Positions 63,729-64,000 of a DNA stretch of 64,000 bases are shown here, piece after piece. The position numbers were made by a program, and so were the translations under genes. The first letter of the stretch is position 1; every line of letters starts with the position of its first letter. The stretch comes from Burkholderia cenocepacia (GTDB lineage: Bacteria > Pseudomonadota > Gammaproteobacteria > Burkholderiales > Burkholderiaceae): assembly GCF_900446215.1 (NCBI RefSeq), contig NZ_UAQZ01000003.1, positions 62,001 through 126,000 of the forward strand, written 5' to 3'. The notes under the pieces are model-generated. The model had not been told where the DNA came from, did not search any database, and worked only from the letters and a program-made list of their open reading frames with translations.

Positions 63729-64000
63729 CGGCCGCTCACGTGTCGGCAAGCGAAGGCGCGGCGGCGGCCGAGCAGGCGATACTCGGCGACTTCAACCTGC
63801 TGCCGTACCGCGAGCGATTGGCGCAGGCGTTGCGGCGTCGCCGGGTCGCGCAGTGCGGTGTGGCGATGCTGCTCGGCGTGCTCGGTGCGGGGCTGTGGAC
63901 GGGCGCCGCCGTGTTGTCGCGGTGGCGGGTGGATGCCGAGCGCGCCAGCGTGGAGACGCGGCTGCGGCAGTTGCAGCCCCAGGTGGCGGCTGCGACGCGT
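63725..64000 (+). CDS. pilN: Type IV pilus assembly protein PilN (partial)
   Basis: Starts in an ATGA overlap with pilM and runs off the right edge with 92 codons visible. It begins MTAAHVSASEGAAAAEQAIL, then the PilN signature NLLPYRE, an arginine-rich stretch (RRRRVAQ), one membrane helix (GVAMLLGVLGAGLWTGAAVL), and the start of a periplasmic coiled coil. PilN bridges cytoplasmic PilM to periplasmic PilO. Confidence 0.85.
   Translation, partial: MTAAHVSASEGAAAAEQAILGDFNLLPYRERLAQALRRRRVAQCGVAMLLGVLGAGLWTGAAVLSRWRVDAERASVETRLRQLQPQVAAATR

Overview
The window reads as chromosome 1 of a Burkholderia, probably of the B. cepacia complex. Supporting this are GC-rich, G/C-ending codons, a beta-proteobacterial 16S, a phenylacetate operon beside the ribosomal super-operon, an RG-rich tail on ribosomal protein S3, and the beta-proteobacterial order rplQ-cutA-dsbD-hemB-engB-cyc4-resBC. 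The species cannot be fixed from this reading.

Layout. 1-3600: paaABCDE (minus strand), the phenylacetyl-CoA epoxidase operon, cut at its paaE end, with a palindromic operator inside its promoter. 3737-5002: a secreted SGNH hydrolase. 5077-10826: a complete rRNA operon (two promoters, boxA, 16S, tRNA-Ile, tRNA-Ala, second boxA, 23S, 5S, terminator). 10860-12700: about 1.8 kb with no recognisable gene. 12700-48700: the transcription/translation super-cluster, all on the plus strand: tRNA-Tyr/Gly/Thr, tufA, tRNA-Trp, secE-nusG, rplKAJL-rpoBC, recQ, rpsLG-fusA-tufB, the S10 operon, the spc operon (including secY, infA, rpmJ) and the alpha operon (rpsMKD-rpoA-rplQ). 48850-62600: envelope and redox genes: cutA-dsbD, hemB, engB, cytochrome c4, resB-resC, msrP-msrQ, lptM, cyaY and mrcA. 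62805-64000: start of a pilMN operon, cut at the window edge.

How the genes work together. The central 36 kb encodes most of the ribosome, RNA polymerase alpha, beta and beta', the elongation factors and the Sec channel core. Boundaries between units are visible as promoters and hairpins before rpsL, rpsJ, rplC, rplN and rplQ. The right-hand part groups functions around periplasmic thiols and haem: DsbD supplies reductant, ResBC ligates haem, cytochrome c4 is a likely client, HemB makes the tetrapyrrole precursor, and MsrPQ repairs periplasmic methionines.

The most interesting non-coding element is a probable standalone small RNA at about 52223-52327. It is divergent from hemB and has several hairpins, a CU-rich loop and a strong intrinsic terminator. 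Two places (before rplN and before rplQ) carry a promoter -10 box inside the 3' arm of a terminator-like hairpin. No insertion sequence, prophage or CRISPR array was seen.
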